Source: Cyclobacterium sp. 1_MG-2023 (GTDB lineage Bacteria; Bacteroidota; Bacteroidia; Cytophagales; Cyclobacteriaceae). Taken from it: a DNA stretch of 64,000 nucleotides. Under the pieces are notes generated by a model. That model worked only from the letters and a program-made list of their open reading frames with translations. It did no database searches and had not been told where the DNA came from. The stretch is from NCBI RefSeq assembly GCF_030546805.1, contig NZ_JAUOPC010000007.1, positions 62,001-126,000 of the forward strand, in the 5' to 3' direction. The position numbers and the translations under genes were made by a program. Positions 55,766 through 63,246 of the stretch are shown here, in pieces. The stretch's first letter is position 1. Each line of letters begins with the position of its first letter.

Positions 55766-56218
55766 TTAAACTTTATTTTTAGAATCTAAAATAATGGTAA
55801 CCGGACCGTCATTTACTAAAGCAATCTGCATGTCTGCACCAAATTCTCCGGTAGGTACAGGTTTACGCAAAAGACCGGATATTTCTTGCACAAATTCTTC
55901 ATAAAGTGGAATGGCTATTTCGGGCCTGGCGGCCTTTATATAAGAGGGTCTGTTACCTTTTTTGGTACTTGCATGAAGTGTAAATTGACTTACCACCAAA
56001 ACTTCCCCTCCGGTTTCTAGCACACTTTTATTCATCACCCCTTTATCATCAGCAAATATCCTCATATTTACTATTTTTCTACCTACCCAAGAAATGTCCT
56101 CATCATTGTCTGCCGATTCAATCCCAAGAAGGACCAAGATTCCTGCTCCAATCGCAGCTTTTTCTTTTCCTGATATACTTACTGAAGCTTCTTTTACTCT
56201 TTGTAAAACTACAATCAT
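55766..56218 (-). CDS. dtd: D-aminoacyl-tRNA deacylase
   Basis: The 150-residue protein shows the DTD motifs: QRVKEASV start, the catalytic SQFTLHAS block, RPSYIKAARPE, GEFGADMQIALVNDGPVTI. It removes D-amino acids (and glycine from tRNA-Ala) from mischarged tRNA. Its ATG overlaps the stop of the preceding gene as ATGA. Confidence 0.96.
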   Translation of the reverse strand: MIVVLQRVKEASVSISGKEKAAIGAGILVLLGIESADNDEDISWVGRKIVNMRIFADDKGVMNKSVLETGGEVLVVSQFTLHASTKKGNRPSYIKAARPEIAIPLYEEFVQEISGLLRKPVPTGEFGADMQIALVNDGPVTIILDSKNKV

Positions 56219-56937
56219 TGTGTCATTTTATGCATTTCGGAAGAGGGGATGGTCTCATTCCCGGTGATCTTTAAATTCAAAGCTTTTTGAACCATGGCTT
56301 TAGCAACCTGATGGTCATAAATAGGCTTATATTTCTTAAATAGCCCTAAAAAAGCAACAAATTTCATTAGTACTTTGCCGATCTCTTCCCCCGGTCTGCT
56401 TTCTTTCCTCTCCCCTAATAATAGGGAAGGCTGGAAAATCCCCACATAATCAAAGTCCATTCTTTTGAGGTCATTTTCAACCTCTCCTTTGACTTTATTA
56501 TAGAAAATGGATGACTGGGCATCAGCCCCTAAAGCACTGACATAAAAAAATCTTTTCGCGCTATTCTTTAAAGAAAACCTAGCAAATTCAACCACAAAAT
56601 CATGATCAATCCGGTAAAAGCTTTCTTTGGAACCTGCTTTTTTGATGGTCGTGCCTAAGGCACTAAAAGCACTGATAGTAACTGAGTTTTCTGACAATCC
56701 TTTGATTAGGGACTGTTTTTCCCCTCCCATATTTTGACTTCTTAACTCATCTAGCAGATCTACTTTATCCAACTGACCAAAATCTACCTTCACCTGAACC
56801 AGCTTTTGATGTTTTAGTGCCAGCTCTCTCCTTCCAAAGGATACCACCCAATCAAAAGACTCATTTTTAAAAAGTTGATGCAATAACTGAATACCTATCA
56901 GCCCTGAGGCTCCGGACACAAATGCTATTCGGCTCAT
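56215..56937 (-). CDS. NAD(P)-binding Rossmann protein, HTATIP2/TIP30-like
   Basis: From the ATG at 56937 (240 residues) the protein starts MSRIAFVSGASGLIG, an atypical SDR glycine motif, and contains NSAKRFFYVSALGAD, YNKVKGEVENDL and IFQPSLLLGERK. These are features of the atypical SDR group that includes TIP30. A start 7 residues upstream is possible, but the chosen ATG overlaps the preceding stop as ATGA. It is one of four overlapping or closely spaced genes. Reaction unknown. Confidence 0.87.
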   Translation of the reverse strand: MSRIAFVSGASGLIGIQLLHQLFKNESFDWVVSFGRRELALKHQKLVQVKVDFGQLDKVDLLDELRSQNMGGEKQSLIKGLSENSVTISAFSALGTTIKKAGSKESFYRIDHDFVVEFARFSLKNSAKRFFYVSALGADAQSSIFYNKVKGEVENDLKRMDFDYVGIFQPSLLLGERKESRPGEEIGKVLMKFVAFLGLFKKYKPIYDHQVAKAMVQKALNLKITGNETIPSSEMHKMTQ

Positions 56938-57350
56938 AGATCTTGGTTTTTTTCCCAATCTAAAAACTTCTCTATATCAGATTGAATGCTTTTAAAAACA
57001 GCTAATAATACCGTAATATCATCTACGTAGCCCACAAAAGGAATAAAATCCGGCACCAAGTCAGTGGGCAAGGCAAAATAAAACAGACCTAAGACTATTA
57101 GTCCCAAAGACCTGTTGGATAAACCTGCATATTTTTTGCTCAAATGAGCCTTTATCATTCTAATAAAAATCTCAATCTGAAATTTGACTTGAGCAAAGGT
57201 TGGGTTTTGAGAAAGCTCCTGCCATTTCTGGTTGACTTTTATAAGTAAAGCTTTTAATTTTTTCTCTGTACCTGCTATATGCTCTGCCCTGTTTAGGTAG
57301 ATGGCTTTGACCTTGTCAAAGAGGTTTTGACCTGAAGAATAACTATCCAT
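56934..57350 (-). CDS. DUF1232 (YkvA-like) membrane-associated protein
   Basis: The 138-residue protein has DUF1232 in its C-terminal half: a hydrophobic segment (RSLGLIVLGLFYFALPTD), then LVPDFIPFVGYVDDITVL. The first half is polar and helical. Function unknown. Its stop overlaps the next gene's ATG. Confidence 0.9.
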   Translation of the reverse strand: MDSYSSGQNLFDKVKAIYLNRAEHIAGTEKKLKALLIKVNQKWQELSQNPTFAQVKFQIEIFIRMIKAHLSKKYAGLSNRSLGLIVLGLFYFALPTDLVPDFIPFVGYVDDITVLLAVFKSIQSDIEKFLDWEKNQDL

Positions 57351-57377
57351 AAGTATTCGTAAAGTTAAATTTTTGAA

Positions 57378-57905
57378 TCAATAGTAAACCCGTATTTCAT
57401 CTTTGATTTTCCTTAAAGCAACCCCTATACTATCCTGCTCCACTTCCATTGCGAGTTGAAATATTTTCTTTGACAATTCAATACTCCTTTCCTCCCCACC
57501 CACTTGTTGGTAAGCATTGTTTATAAGGGAAATGGTTTGCTCTACTGCAGACCTTAAGGTTTCCCAAGTATCATCCGTGAAATACACTTGTTGAGATAAA
57601 TTGTGATTGAATTCACTCCTGATTTCCTGAATCAAAAGGCTATGCAACTCTCCTGAATGCATCTCCGGACCATTCACCCGCCTCACCAGATTATTGGGTG
57701 AAATCCGCTCCATTAGAAGACAGAGACGTTCAGCGGCCTGAATACGCAAAGGGATAATTTGCTCTGAATTTTTGGATTTTATATCCAACCACTTTATCTC
57801 CCTTTCCTTCTTCAAAAATGATACCGTAATGATAAACATGCCATATATTGCCAGGCCGGCAGGAACAATTATTTTTAATAGTTCAAAGAGGTAATCCATT
57901 GTCAA
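57378..57905 (-). CDS. Small single-pass membrane protein (DUF7935-like)
   Basis: The 175-residue protein has one N-terminal membrane segment (about 8-27) followed by a soluble helical region (LRIQAAERLCLLMERISP, NLVRRV, then SEFNHNLSQQVYFTDDTW). It resembles a conserved Bacteroidetes family of unknown function, without certain identification. It heads the four-gene cluster with DUF1232, the Rossmann protein and dtd (27 bp gap to DUF1232). The start may be the second ATG two codons later. Confidence 0.8.
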   Translation of the reverse strand: MTMDYLFELLKIIVPAGLAIYGMFIITVSFLKKEREIKWLDIKSKNSEQIIPLRIQAAERLCLLMERISPNNLVRRVNGPEMHSGELHSLLIQEIRSEFNHNLSQQVYFTDDTWETLRSAVEQTISLINNAYQQVGGEERSIELSKKIFQLAMEVEQDSIGVALRKIKDEIRVYY

Positions 57906-57970
57906 GGGTTTTAATTAGCAATATCTAAAATAATGTCATGTTTTACTATGCACCAATTGTTTTTCTGTTT

Positions 57971-57978
57971 TAATTTTG
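57971..57978 (+). promoter_or_regulatory. Possible -7 box for the IscA-like gene
   Basis: TAATTTTG matches TAnnTTTG and lies 33 bp before the ATG at 58012. A TTG is 11 bp upstream, too close for the usual spacing. Confidence 0.33.
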
Positions 57979-58011
57979 GAACCAATTATCATTCTCTGCC
58001 CTTAAGTTCTC

Positions 58012-58329
58012 ATGTTGACACCAATAAATATTACGCCAAAGGCTCTTGAAGAGATTAAAACCATAATATCCACAAAGAATATCCCTCTGGAATATGCTTT
58101 AAGAGTAGGCGTAAAAGGTGGTGGTTGTGGGGGAGTATCTTATGCATTGGGATTTGACTTAAAAAAAGACGAAGACCAAAGCTTTGACATAGAAGGTTTA
58201 ACAGTCTTGATTGAAAAAAAACATGTGATGTTTTTAATGGGTATGCAGGTGGATTTCCATGAAAGCAACGAAGCCAGAGGTTTTGTATTCACCAATCCTG
58301 AACTACCCAAGAGACACGACACCGAATAA
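58012..58329 (+). CDS. HesB/IscA-like protein with a single cysteine
   Basis: The 105-residue protein has the A-type carrier fold: ITPKALEEIKTII start, ALRVGVKGGGCGGVSYALGF, and GLTVLIEKKHVMFLMGMQVDF. Normal IscA/SufA/ErpA proteins bind Fe-S with three cysteines, one in the middle and a C-terminal CGC. Here only C39 remains, and the C-terminus reads FTNPELPKRH. So it is either a degenerate scaffold or binds metal differently. The gene stands alone. Confidence 0.87.
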   Translation: MLTPINITPKALEEIKTIISTKNIPLEYALRVGVKGGGCGGVSYALGFDLKKDEDQSFDIEGLTVLIEKKHVMFLMGMQVDFHESNEARGFVFTNPELPKRHDTE

Positions 58330-58367
58330 GACATCGCGCTTTGCAGGTAGAATTTCCCCTTATTAGC

Positions 58368-58829
58368 TTAGGTTAAGCCCTCAAAGCCGTATTTCATATT
58401 GGCCCAAAAGGCATCTATGGCTATAATTCTTGGTTTTAAGAAAGAAATGATTTTTGGCCAGTCTTCCCTTTCCATCACATTAACACCCTTTAGTTTCTTT
58501 TCTACTTTACCTAAATTTTCACCCCAATCGTTGGGACAATCTGCTTCCCATTCCCATTCTTCATTTACTTCCTGCTGAAAAATGCCTTTAAAAGTCAACA
58601 GTTGATCAAACAGTAAACTACGAATCTCACTGTCTGGATGCTGTACTTCAATGGAAATAGATGCAAAATCCCGTTCTGCTTTCATCCTAAAATACATGTG
58701 CTTCACCCCTGTTTTGTAATTTTTCCAATTAATTTTTCGTCCCTCCGCATTGGGAACAGGTTTCATATAGTGTCCAAATGTTGTCCAAAACTCTTGTCTG
58801 GTTGTACTTAATTCATGCTTGGTGTACAT
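58368..58829 (-). CDS. DUF4268 domain protein
   Basis: The 153-residue protein is a single DUF4268 domain (TRQEFWTTFGHYM, the central GVKHMYFRMKAER and ASISIEVQHPD segments, and a C-terminal FWANMKYGFEG). The domain often occurs at the end of endonuclease-like proteins, but here it stands alone. Function unknown. It lies 13 bp after folB. Confidence 0.86.
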   Translation of the reverse strand: MYTKHELSTTRQEFWTTFGHYMKPVPNAEGRKINWKNYKTGVKHMYFRMKAERDFASISIEVQHPDSEIRSLLFDQLLTFKGIFQQEVNEEWEWEADCPNDWGENLGKVEKKLKGVNVMEREDWPKIISFLKPRIIAIDAFWANMKYGFEGLT

Positions 58830-58842
58830 CAGTATGGGCAGA

Positions 58843-59208
58843 TTATTTGTAATCTCTTGGGTAGGCTACTTCTACCACGGAAAAATTCACCACACCTCCA
58901 AGGGCTGGATTGTGCTTTTTTATAATTACTTGAACTTCCCTACTGTCAGGATAAGCTTTGAGGATGTCTTCAATCATTAAATGACCAAGGTGTTCGAGCA
59001 ATTTTACCGGAACCTGCATATGGGCTTTGGCTATCTGGTAAAGTTTGAAATAATCCACTGTATAATTAAGATCATCTGAATACATGGCTTGCTGAAAATC
59101 AGTATGCACATGCAAGTCAACTGTAAATCGATTTCCTAATTTTTTTTCTTCTGAAAAAACGCCATGGAAAGCATGAAACTCTATTCCTTCAAGTGATACT
59201 TTTCCCAT
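58843..59208 (-). CDS. folB: Dihydroneopterin aldolase
   Basis: The 121-residue protein has the FolB pattern: LEGIEFHAFHGVFSEEKKLG, a VDYFKLYQIAK segment, LLEHLGHLMIEDI and VIIKKHNPALGG, which carries the catalytic lysine. It converts dihydroneopterin to 6-hydroxymethyl-dihydropterin in folate synthesis. Its ATG overlaps the preceding stop as TAATG. Confidence 0.95.
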   Translation of the reverse strand: MGKVSLEGIEFHAFHGVFSEEKKLGNRFTVDLHVHTDFQQAMYSDDLNYTVDYFKLYQIAKAHMQVPVKLLEHLGHLMIEDILKAYPDSREVQVIIKKHNPALGGVVNFSVVEVAYPRDYK

Positions 59209-60050
59209 TATTCAAATTGATCAAAAAATGAACCGTTCTGGTCTTGTTTATCCCCTTTGTCTTCAGGCGTTTTTTTCTTGTCCGCTTCCTTATTTTCTTG
59301 TTCTTTCACCTGCTCCGGAACGGCATTGATTTCAGAAGCCTCTTGCTGCTTTTCTTCATTGGCTTCAGTGATGCTATTTTGTTCTACTGCATCTTGATTT
59401 TCCGGTTGTTCCCAAGTATAGGTATTGGCCGTAAGACTGGGCTTGGACTCTTCCTTTTCAGGTGCATCGTAGCTTTTTTCTTTTCTTTGAAGTTCCTTGA
59501 CCAATCGGGTATGAATCCCGGAATCTATTTTTGTAAAACCATCTTGGGCTGCCTTTACATTTTCCAAGGTTTCTGCAGCCGTCCGTTTCAAGTTTTTAAG
59601 GAGGTAATCTCTCTGATCCAGTAGTTTCTCATAATTTTCTACCAAAACATTAACATCCTCTTTAAGGTCTTCGATAATGTTTTTAGATTGTGACTCTGCC
59701 TGATCAATCATATTTCGTGCCTTGCCTCTTGATTCGGCATGGAGGGCATCTGCATTCATTTGAGCCTCCTTAAGGATTAATTCTGCTGTTTTGTTGGCTT
59801 GCTCTATGATGCTCGCTCCGGTATCCTCAGCTGTTTTCAATGTTTTAAAAAGTGACTGCTCCACCTCCCTTAGCTTAGAGGCTTCTTTTTCTGCATGCTC
59901 ATATTTAATCTCGAGCGCATTCTTCTCTTCTACAAGCTTTTCCCATTCTTGAGACAAATAACTCAAGAAGGTTGAAACTTCATCTTTATCATAGCCCCTG
60001 AAATTTTTTTCGAAGGTCTTCTGACGGATATCCAATGGTGTAATTTTCAT
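59208..60050 (-). CDS. DivIVA-domain coiled-coil protein
   Basis: The 280-residue protein has an N-terminal DivIVA domain (ITPLDIRQKTFEKNFRGYDKDEV), then a long coiled coil (about 40-190), and a charged Glu/Lys/Gln-rich tail (DKKKTPEDKGDKQDQNG). DivIVA proteins recruit partners to curved membrane or division sites. Its target in Bacteroidetes is not established. It overlaps folB and lies near the WD40 gene. Confidence 0.87.
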   Translation of the reverse strand: MKITPLDIRQKTFEKNFRGYDKDEVSTFLSYLSQEWEKLVEEKNALEIKYEHAEKEASKLREVEQSLFKTLKTAEDTGASIIEQANKTAELILKEAQMNADALHAESRGKARNMIDQAESQSKNIIEDLKEDVNVLVENYEKLLDQRDYLLKNLKRTAAETLENVKAAQDGFTKIDSGIHTRLVKELQRKEKSYDAPEKEESKPSLTANTYTWEQPENQDAVEQNSITEANEEKQQEASEINAVPEQVKEQENKEADKKKTPEDKGDKQDQNGSFFDQFE

Positions 60051-60086
60051 TTTTTCGTCATTTAGCCGATCTATGGTGACCGGAAG

Positions 60087-61001
60087 TTATTGACCAATAT
60101 TTATTTCCCAAACAGAAACAGTATGATCATCACTGATCGCAACTACTTGATCATCATTCTTGGTCCACAAAACTTTATTAATAGAAGTCCCATGCCCCAC
60201 ATACCTGGCTTTATCTATTACCTTTAATAGCTTAAACTCTTCCGGATCCCATACCTTAATGGACTTGTCCATGCTGCAAGTCACAAAATACTTGCCATCT
60301 TCCCGAAATGAAAGATAATTGATTGCATACATATGTGCAGCAATATTTTGTTGTATTTCAAATTTTTCAGTATCCCAAAATTTAAGTGTGGCGTCCCTAC
60401 CTCCACTTACAATTGTTTTACCATCCGGGCTATAGGCCAAGGCAAAAACGGAATTCAAATGCCCTTGCATTCTTGCTAACGGTGACCAATCTTTCGTTTC
60501 AAAAACCTTTACCAGGTGATCACTTGCACCCACTGCTATTTGTTTTTTGTCCGGAGAAACTGCCAAAACCCGTAAAGATTGATCGCTAATCTTAATGTGC
60601 CGCACCGGGGAACGTTCTTCAATATCAATCACTACCAAGACCCCGTCTCCCGTAGCTACGAATAATAATTTGTCAAGCACTTTGATATCAAAAATCGCAT
60701 GGGAGGTGATTTTCAATGACCAGATCTCTTTTTTGCTCTCCAAGTCAATGGCATGAATCCCCTCATTATTTTGGCCAATAAATAAGATGTTTCTTTGTTG
60801 GTCTACTTCTAAGGCATAAACAGAGCTCGGCAGCTTGGCCAATAAAAGTCCGTCTCCCAGTTCAGATAGGTTCCATTCAACAACCATCCCATCTCCTGAC
60901 CCTGTGTAAATAAGGTTTGGCTGGCAACCATTGGCCAGAGCAAAGACAGAATGGTTGTGCCCTCGTAATGTGTTAAGTTTACTTACTTGAATATTTGACA
61001 T
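60087..61001 (-). CDS. WD40-repeat protein
   Basis: The 304-residue protein consists of about seven WD40-type blades (for example HSVFALANG, YTGSGDGMVVEWN, IVSGGRDATLKFWD and MDKSIKVWD), forming one beta-propeller. No signal peptide is seen, so it is cytosolic. Such propellers are protein-binding platforms; its partners are unknown. It lies 36 bp upstream of the DivIVA-like gene on the same strand. Confidence 0.9.
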   Translation of the reverse strand: MSNIQVSKLNTLRGHNHSVFALANGCQPNLIYTGSGDGMVVEWNLSELGDGLLLAKLPSSVYALEVDQQRNILFIGQNNEGIHAIDLESKKEIWSLKITSHAIFDIKVLDKLLFVATGDGVLVVIDIEERSPVRHIKISDQSLRVLAVSPDKKQIAVGASDHLVKVFETKDWSPLARMQGHLNSVFALAYSPDGKTIVSGGRDATLKFWDTEKFEIQQNIAAHMYAINYLSFREDGKYFVTCSMDKSIKVWDPEEFKLLKVIDKARYVGHGTSINKVLWTKNDDQVVAISDDHTVSVWEINIGQ

Positions 61002-61044
61002 ATATTGCAGAACCTAATTACTATACAGTTGCCTTTAAGTTGCT

Positions 61045-61674
61045 ATGTTAACAAAAATAGAAAAAATTAGTCCTTTATCTGCTTTTGCCATCAACAATAT
61101 TAAATCCTCCGAGAACACGCCCATGGACTTTTTAAGTTTTAGGGAAAAGCTTTCACTTGCAAATATAGGACATCCACAAAAAAGAAAAGAATGGAAGGCT
61201 GCCAGACTGGCCATCAAAAAAACACTAGATAGTTTATCCCTACCCTATCCCGGATTTTATAAAGACAATCATGGGAAATCCCATGCAATGGATAACTCAG
61301 GCCATGTATCCCTCACGCACCATGGAGATTATGCTGCTGCAATATTCCATAGGGAGATGTCTGTAGGTATAGATTTAGAACGGGTTAGAAATAAAACGGT
61401 TCCTCTAGGGCCAAAATACCTGGATCCTTCTGAAATAGCCTTTTTAGGAGCTGACCCTTTCTTGTACACTTTGGCTTGGTCGGTAAAGGAAAGCATCTAT
61501 AAATGTCAAGGAAAAAAGGGAATTAGCCTGCGTCAAAATATTATTTTGGAGCCTTTTACAGCCGATGATAAAATCATAAAAGGCAAGATTTATGGCTCTG
61601 ATTTTTCAGATCATCATTATCAAGTTATGTCTTATTCTGAAAACGACATGATTCTTACTTATACCGTTTGGTGA
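61045..61674 (+). CDS. 4'-phosphopantetheinyl transferase superfamily protein
   Basis: The 209-residue protein has the Sfp-type motifs: VSLTHHGDYAAAIF, VGIDLE (D110, E112) and WSVKESIYK (W145, K148, E149, K153). It transfers phosphopantetheine from CoA to a carrier-protein serine. A stand-alone Sfp-type enzyme could serve an ACP or a secondary pathway. None is adjacent. Confidence 0.92.
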   Translation: MLTKIEKISPLSAFAINNIKSSENTPMDFLSFREKLSLANIGHPQKRKEWKAARLAIKKTLDSLSLPYPGFYKDNHGKSHAMDNSGHVSLTHHGDYAAAIFHREMSVGIDLERVRNKTVPLGPKYLDPSEIAFLGADPFLYTLAWSVKESIYKCQGKKGISLRQNIILEPFTADDKIIKGKIYGSDFSDHHYQVMSYSENDMILTYTVW

Positions 61675-61706
61675 TTTTTTCTATATTTGTTATAAAACAA
61701 CTAGAG

Positions 61707-62282
61707 ATGAAGATTTTTTTAGGGTTTTTTGCATTGAGTATATTTTGGACCACTGCCATATTTGGCCAGAAGGTTTCCAATATTAAGATGGTAGACGCTA
61801 TTACCAATCAAGAATATACCCTTGATAAAAACAAATCAGCTACTGCTCAGGTTTTTATTTTTTATACCCTTAAATGCCCCTATTCTAAACTTTATAATAC
61901 CAGGATAAAAGCATTGAAAGAAAAATACACTTCGTCAAACATCACCTTCGCTTTGGTAAATCCACATGCCGGGCAAGATAGTGAAACGCCGGAAAAACTA
62001 AGCTCCCTCCCCTTTGCCAAGGACAATAAGCTTCCCTTCTTAATGGATGATCAACAAGTTTTCACTAAAATGACAGCGGTAAAAAAAATACCAGAAGTAG
62101 TGATTATCACCTCTGGACCTACGGGATATAGTATTGCATATAGAGGCGCTATTGACAACAATGCGCAAGCAATGCAAAGTGTTACTGTACATCATCTTTC
62201 GGCTGCCTTGGATGATATCCTTAATAGAGACCGCCCAAGCCCCACTGTAACCAGAGCTGTTGGTTGCAACATTAAGTTTTAA
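61707..62282 (+). CDS. Secreted thioredoxin-fold (redoxin-like) protein with a CPYS motif
   Basis: From the ATG at 61707 the protein is 191 residues with a signal peptide (MKIFLGFFALSIFWTTAIFG). The fold resembles AhpC/TSA thioredoxins. The motif reads C57-P-Y-S and not CxxC, so a resolving cysteine is missing at the usual place. A second cysteine (about C187) lies at the extreme C-terminus in RAVGCNIKF. A TATATTTG box at 61682-61689 is a possible promoter. It probably works in the periplasm. The target is unknown. Confidence 0.87.
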   Translation: MKIFLGFFALSIFWTTAIFGQKVSNIKMVDAITNQEYTLDKNKSATAQVFIFYTLKCPYSKLYNTRIKALKEKYTSSNITFALVNPHAGQDSETPEKLSSLPFAKDNKLPFLMDDQQVFTKMTAVKKIPEVVIITSGPTGYSIAYRGAIDNNAQAMQSVTVHHLSAALDDILNRDRPSPTVTRAVGCNIKF

Positions 62283-62284
62283 CC

Positions 62285-63133
62285 TTACGGCTGGTTCACA
62301 ATTTTCAGCAATTGATTAACTTCTTTTGATTTATCTAAATCCCCAATTTTTTCGAAAGAAAATATAAGGTTACGGATCACCCTTCTGATAATTTCAATGT
62401 TTTCACAGGGTTCATAATATTCAGGTTTTGGGTCCAGCTTTAAGTGGTCAAGATAGTTATTGATATCCTGTTTGGTAAATATAAGGCCCTTATTGAATGC
62501 ATTGATATAAAAATTAAACTTGCCAGACTGATAAGTCAACACAAATAGATTGGGTAAATTAACCCCATAAACAGGGAGCCCAAGTTTTTTGGCCACCAAT
62601 AAGTAAACAGAGCAAAGGCTAATGGGATTACCTTTTTTGGTTTCCAGCACTGTTTTAAGCATGCTATTGGCCGGGCTATGAAAATTTTTGGTGTTGGCAG
62701 AAAACTTCAAGTCATTGAACATGACATTGTTAATCAATTTTATTTTATCGTAGACGGACAATTCATTTTTGAAATTTGTCCAAACATCAAAATAAATTTG
62801 CTGCATCAAAGCATTCAATTGATCAAACTCTAAATCGGGGTACAAATAAGTATTGACAATCCATAAGCCTTCAAGTAATTCTCTTTCTTGAGAATCCTTC
62901 CAATTGCTCAACCGTTCTTTGAGCAGGTTCAACTGCATATCATGAACAATCTCCTCTATTTCTTTTTGCAATTCTGGATTGAATGAGCCTTCCCACTTAT
63001 TCTCAAGAAAAGGAATGATTTGATTACCCAGAGAGAGGATTTTATCCCTAACATGTTCCTTTATTTCCTGATCACCATCATCCAATAAAGATACAAGAGC
63101 GTTTAATTCTTTATCTGTCATTTGAATATTCAT
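62285..63133 (-). CDS. Transglutaminase-like SirB1/YchA-type protein
   Basis: From the ATG at 63133 the protein is 282 residues (an alternative ATG at 63145 adds four). It contains the SirB1/transglutaminase-like-2 core: KGNPISLCSVYLLVAKKLGLPVYGVNLP (seen as two shorter blocks), then repeat helices at the C-terminus. The position normally occupied by the active-site His (GHFL) reads NLFVL here. A cysteine (SLC) is present where many relatives have Ser. So enzymatic activity is doubtful. Its stop is adjacent to that of the redoxin gene on the other strand. Confidence 0.85.
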   Translation of the reverse strand: MNIQMTDKELNALVSLLDDGDQEIKEHVRDKILSLGNQIIPFLENKWEGSFNPELQKEIEEIVHDMQLNLLKERLSNWKDSQERELLEGLWIVNTYLYPDLEFDQLNALMQQIYFDVWTNFKNELSVYDKIKLINNVMFNDLKFSANTKNFHSPANSMLKTVLETKKGNPISLCSVYLLVAKKLGLPVYGVNLPNLFVLTYQSGKFNFYINAFNKGLIFTKQDINNYLDHLKLDPKPEYYEPCENIEIIRRVIRNLIFSFEKIGDLDKSKEVNQLLKIVNQP

Positions 63134-63246
63134 CACAACTTTCACTCACAAATTCTACTAACCAAATTTACCAAATTTCGGCAATATAATACATGTGACC
63201 TCCAATTATAGTAGTATATTCAATGAATTTTATTACGCACCCCCAA

